Assembly (NCBI RefSeq): GCF_042646605.1
Contig: NZ_JBHRUG010000009.1
Coordinates: forward strand, 62,001 to 126,000
From: Litchfieldella rifensis
Lineage (GTDB): Bacteria > Pseudomonadota > Gammaproteobacteria > Pseudomonadales > Halomonadaceae
DNA: 64,000 nucleotides
Reading direction: 5' to 3'
Shown: piece after piece, positions 61,254 through 64,000 of the stretch
Position numbering within the stretch: the first letter of the stretch is position 1
How the letters are laid out: each line of letters begins with the position of its first letter
Position numbers and translations under genes: made by a program
The notes under the pieces: generated by a model
The model's database searches: none
What the model was told of the DNA's origin: nothing
The model's input: the letters and a program-made list of their open reading frames with translations, nothing else

Positions 61254-62387
61254 ATGTTGTATCGCGTCATCCAGCGTAGCTGGTTGAAATTGCTGCGCCC
61301 TCCTGTCGGTCTGGCTGTCGAGCGTCAGCGTACCTATCAGGTCTTCATGCAGATCTACCTATTTGCCAGCCTGGCACATATCGCCTTCGTGCCGGTACTC
61401 GTCTGGCTGGACAGCCTATTGCTGCAGCTCGCCAATCTGGCCTGCATCGCTATCAATCTGACAGCGATTTCGTTGCACCGCCACTGTCGTTTCAGTGCGG
61501 CTCTGCTGATCAAGATACTGGCCATCGTGACGTTGATCACTCTGGGTGGCATGCTGATGGGGCAGCATACCGGTTTCGAATACTACTTCTTCGTGGTGCT
61601 GTTCGAGATTCTGATCAGCGAGATGCGCCGTCGCTACAAGCTGCTGCTGGGACTGTCGCTGCTGGTATTGTCGCTGGTATCGGTCAACGCCCTGTATGGC
61701 ACGTGGGGCCATTGGCCGCACAGCGAGGCCTCCCTGCGCGTGCTGCATTCATTGAACCTGGCCTGCGCCGGAATTCTCTTCGCCTACATCATTCTGCAGA
61801 TGCACTTCATCACCGAGCGTACCGAGCTGCGCTTTCGTACCGATGCCAGCCATGACTCCCTGACCGGTGTCTTCAATCGCCGGGCCATTTTCGAGCGTGC
61901 CGACGCCTTGTGGCAGCAGGGCACCGGTTTCAGCCTGTTGTTGCTCGATGCCGACCATTTCAAGAGCATCAATGACAGCCACGGTCACAGCGCGGGTGAC
62001 CAGGTGCTGCGGCATCTGGCGCGTTTGCTGGACAACACGCTGCGCGATGGCGACTCGATTGGGCGGGTCGGAGGTGAGGAATTTCTGGTGCTGTTGCCTG
62101 GCACGAGTCGCCATGAGTCGCAATCCGTGGCGCATCGGTTGCGCCACCAACTGGCCGAGCAACCTTGTCGACTCGATGCCCTGGCCCTGCCGGTAACACT
62201 TTCCATGGGGCTGGCGCAGTCTCATGAGGCCACGACGTTGCGTGACCTGGTGGAGCTGGCCGATCGGCGGCTGTATCTGGCCAAGTCATCGGGACGCGAC
62301 CAACTGGTGATCGAAGGCGGGGAAGAGGTGACGGCGTACGCCGGAGGCAGTGCGGCGGTGCGTGTCGCCGGTGATTCCCTCCTCTAG
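61254..62387 (+). CDS. Membrane diguanylate cyclase
   Basis: A 377-residue c-di-GMP synthase with six membrane helices in the first 185 residues and no large periplasmic domain. GGDEF domain from about 195: DASHDSLTGVFNRRAIFERA, LLLDADHFKSINDSHGHSAGD, active site GGEEF at 273-277. RDGD five residues earlier is an intact inhibitory RxxD site. GAGGA lies six bases before the ATG. Alone in its direction apart from the META lipoprotein 58 bases downstream. Confidence 0.93.
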   Translation: MLYRVIQRSWLKLLRPPVGLAVERQRTYQVFMQIYLFASLAHIAFVPVLVWLDSLLLQLANLACIAINLTAISLHRHCRFSAALLIKILAIVTLITLGGMLMGQHTGFEYYFFVVLFEILISEMRRRYKLLLGLSLLVLSLVSVNALYGTWGHWPHSEASLRVLHSLNLACAGILFAYIILQMHFITERTELRFRTDASHDSLTGVFNRRAIFERADALWQQGTGFSLLLLDADHFKSINDSHGHSAGDQVLRHLARLLDNTLRDGDSIGRVGGEEFLVLLPGTSRHESQSVAHRLRHQLAEQPCRLDALALPVTLSMGLAQSHEATTLRDLVELADRRLYLAKSSGRDQLVIEGGEEVTAYAGGSAAVRVAGDSLL

Positions 62388-62445
62388 CGATCCACGACAA
62401 GATGGGGCACTCTGTCGCGCAATGCCATAAGAGGAGAACGGATTG

Positions 62446-62907
62446 ATGAAGGGATCTTGGGTGGCGATCGGGCTTGTGGCGGTGTTGCTCTCCGGGTGTG
62501 CCGGCTCTTCTCCCCCTGCCCCGCAGCGGGAGCAGGCGGCAATGGACGTGGCGGATTCGCCGGTGATCGGCCCGCGTTGGCGACTGATCCTGTTGGGTAC
62601 TGACGAACGCTGGTCGGGCAACCAGCCCGCCTGGTTCGAGGTGGCGCCCGAGGGAGGTACCTTGCGTTTGGTGGGCAGCGATGGCTGCAATCGGCTCAGT
62701 GGCCAGGTCGAGCTCGACGACGGCAACCGCATCCGTATCCAGAATCTGGCCTCGACGCGGATGGCCTGCCCCAATATGGCGGAGGCACAGCGGGCCAATG
62801 CGCTGCTCGAGAATGCCTATCGCTATCTGATCGATGACGATCGTCTGGTGTTCTTCGGCCGCGACAGCCGCGTGCTGGGCGGCTTTCAGCGCACCTCAGC
62901 GCGTTGA
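62446..62907 (+). CDS. META-domain lipoprotein (HslJ-like)
   Basis: A 153-residue lipoprotein with lipobox VLLSGC (lipid-bearing Cys about residue 18) and a META domain: WRLILLGTDERW, then FEVAPEGGTLRLVGSDGCNRLSGQVELDDGNRIRI and STRMACPNMAEAQRANALLENAYRYLIDDDRLVFF. The paired Cys of GCNR and MACP are conserved in the family. HslJ relatives are linked to novobiocin and heat stress in E. coli. The ATG at 62446 is preceded by GAGGAG at nine bases; the TTG one codon earlier is not needed. Confidence 0.88.
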   Translation: MKGSWVAIGLVAVLLSGCAGSSPPAPQREQAAMDVADSPVIGPRWRLILLGTDERWSGNQPAWFEVAPEGGTLRLVGSDGCNRLSGQVELDDGNRIRIQNLASTRMACPNMAEAQRANALLENAYRYLIDDDRLVFFGRDSRVLGGFQRTSAR

Positions 62908-62966
62908 GCAACGCCTCGTGACGAGGAGCCGCTGTTGCATGCGAAGCATCTTGCCGGTGATGTGAT

Positions 62967-62988
62967 GCGCCCCAGTAGCCGGGGGCGC
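62967..62988. terminator. Weak hairpin between convergent genes
   Basis: GCGCCCC and GGGGCGC form a 7-pair stem with an 8-base loop between the META lipoprotein and valS. No T-run follows on either strand, so termination here is uncertain. Confidence 0.4.
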
Positions 62989-63051
62989 TGAGGATCACCA
63001 CACAGAGTGCACCGAGGGCAGTGGCTGACGACGCGAGTCATCACAAGCGAC

Positions 63052-64000
63052 CTATAGCGCGGCGATCTTGTTGCGCTGCTCGACCAGGGCCCGGCGCGAG
63101 GTCTGGAACTCGGCCAACTTGTCGCGCTCCTTCTGCACCACCGCCTGCGGGGCCTTGGCGACGAAGCTCTCATTGCCGAGCTTCTTCTCGATGCCGGCGA
63201 TCAAGGTGTCCTGCTTGTCGATCTCCTTGGTCAGGCGCGCGAGCTCGGCATCCTTGTCGATCAGGTCGGCCATCGGCACCAGCACCTCCATCTCGCCCAC
63301 CAGTTGGGTGGCGGACAGCGGGGCCTGCTCGGGATCGTCGAGCCAGGTGGCGCTGTCGAGCTTGGCCATACGGGCCAGAAACACGCGATTGGCCTCCAGG
63401 CGTTCGCGGTCGGCGTGGCTGCCCTTGGTCAGCAGGATGTCGAGATTGCGGCCGGGGGCGATGTTCATCTCGGTGCGAATGTTGCGCACCGCGACGATCA
63501 CGCCCTTGAGCCATTCGATATCGCGTGTGGCCTGCTCATCGATCCTGCTCGCCTCGGCCTGCGGCCAGGGCTGGTTCATGATCGACTCGCCGCCGCTCGC
63601 CTTGCCCGCCAGCGGTGCGACGCGCTGCCAGATCTCTTCGCTGATGAACGGCATCATCGGGTGCGCCAGGCGCAGGATGGCCTCGAGCACCCGCACCAGG
63701 GTGCGACGGGTACCACGCTTGGCGGAGGGCGAGGCGTTGTCGTCCCACAGCACCGGCTTGGAGAGCTCCAGGTACCAGTCGCAGTACTCGTTCCAGACGA
63801 ACTCGTAGAGCGCCTGGGAGGCCTGGTCGAAGCGGTACTCCTCCAGTGCCTTGGTGACCTGCGCCTCGGTCTGCTGCAGGCGCGAGACGATCCAGCGGTC
63901 GGCCAGCGACAGTTCCACCGGTTCGTCGCCGGTGCCGGTGTCCTGACCTTCGGTATTCATCAGCACGTAGCGCGAGGCGTTCCACAGCTTGTTGCAGAAG
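63052..64000 (-). CDS. valS: Valyl-tRNA synthetase, C-terminal part (5' end beyond the window)
   Basis: The visible 315 codons cover the anticodon-binding domain and C-terminal coiled coil. The reading starts FCNKLWNASRY at the right edge, just after the class I catalytic core. NEYCDWYLELSKPVLWDD, EAILRLAHPMMPFISEEIWQ and NIRTEMNIAPG are diagnostic for ValS. The last 65 residues (LIDKDAELARLTKEIDKQDTLIAGIEKKLGNESFVAKAPQAVVQKERDKLAEFQ) form the tRNA-contacting coiled coil. Stop TAG at 63052. Essential gene with no oddities seen. Confidence 0.98.
   Translation of the reverse strand, partial: FCNKLWNASRYVLMNTEGQDTGTGDEPVELSLADRWIVSRLQQTEAQVTKALEEYRFDQASQALYEFVWNEYCDWYLELSKPVLWDDNASPSAKRGTRRTLVRVLEAILRLAHPMMPFISEEIWQRVAPLAGKASGGESIMNQPWPQAEASRIDEQATRDIEWLKGVIVAVRNIRTEMNIAPGRNLDILLTKGSHADRERLEANRVFLARMAKLDSATWLDDPEQAPLSATQLVGEMEVLVPMADLIDKDAELARLTKEIDKQDTLIAGIEKKLGNESFVAKAPQAVVQKERDKLAEFQTSRRALVEQRNKIAAL

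Overview
The window looks like chromosomal DNA of a high-GC gammaproteobacterium, most likely Halomonadaceae (Halomonas or a close relative). This is inferred from gene content and style: a class Ia ribonucleotide reductase with two ATP-cones, MetR/MetE, an RstA/RstB-type two-component pair, two NhaC-family antiporters, a Kef-type K+/H+ antiporter, UMF1-type MFS, TelA, and many 1-4 base ATGA/GTGA gene overlaps. I see no prophage, insertion sequence, CRISPR array, rRNA or tRNA gene. Both edges cut genes: aguA on the left and valS on the right.

Layout. 0-5 kb: agmatine deiminase, an NhaC-family transporter and a class III aminotransferase on the minus strand, divergent from an M20-type carbamoyl-amide hydrolase; this looks like a polyamine/carbamoyl-nitrogen catabolic unit. 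5-12 kb: a DUF1326-DUF2182 pair, then a minus-strand operon of two periplasmic solute-binding proteins and a membrane diguanylate cyclase, then a LuxR-type regulator beneath a protein with four PPC-like repeats. 12-23 kb: ATP-grasp ligase plus CocE/NonD hydrolase, a TelA unit, an MFS transporter, a secreted HExxH peptidase, a retropepsin-like membrane protease and a YihY/BrkB protein. 23-27.5 kb: a FAN1-like VRR-NUC nuclease overlapping a nuclease-helicase of the XPD/DinG class. 27.5-35 kb: methyltransferase, Kef antiporter, bicupin, a second DUF1326 gene divergent from a GlxA-type regulator, a Tat-exported intradiol dioxygenase and small proteins.

35.1-41.3 kb is the most distinctive part. 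Five genes overlapping by 4 bases or less (UbiA-type polyprenyl-phosphate phosphoribosyltransferase, UPF0104/LPG-synthase-TM protein, DprE1-like oxidase, DprE2-like reductase, HAD-IB phosphatase) are followed by a visibly AT-richer GT-C-like membrane glycosyltransferase. Together they resemble the decaprenyl-phosphoryl-arabinose (DPA) route of mycobacteria, here in a Gram-negative with its own candidate transferase. A strong terminator closes the block.

41.4-64 kb is mostly housekeeping: nhaC with a divergent Lrp-type regulator and palindromes between them, rhomboid protease, nrdAB with a 37-residue downstream ORF and repeated palindromic sites upstream, a two-component system, metR/metE, an MliC-like lipoprotein, azoR, DNA repair genes (tag, a UDG-family protein), two VOC proteins in the window overall, a second diguanylate cyclase, a META-domain lipoprotein and the C-terminal part of valS.
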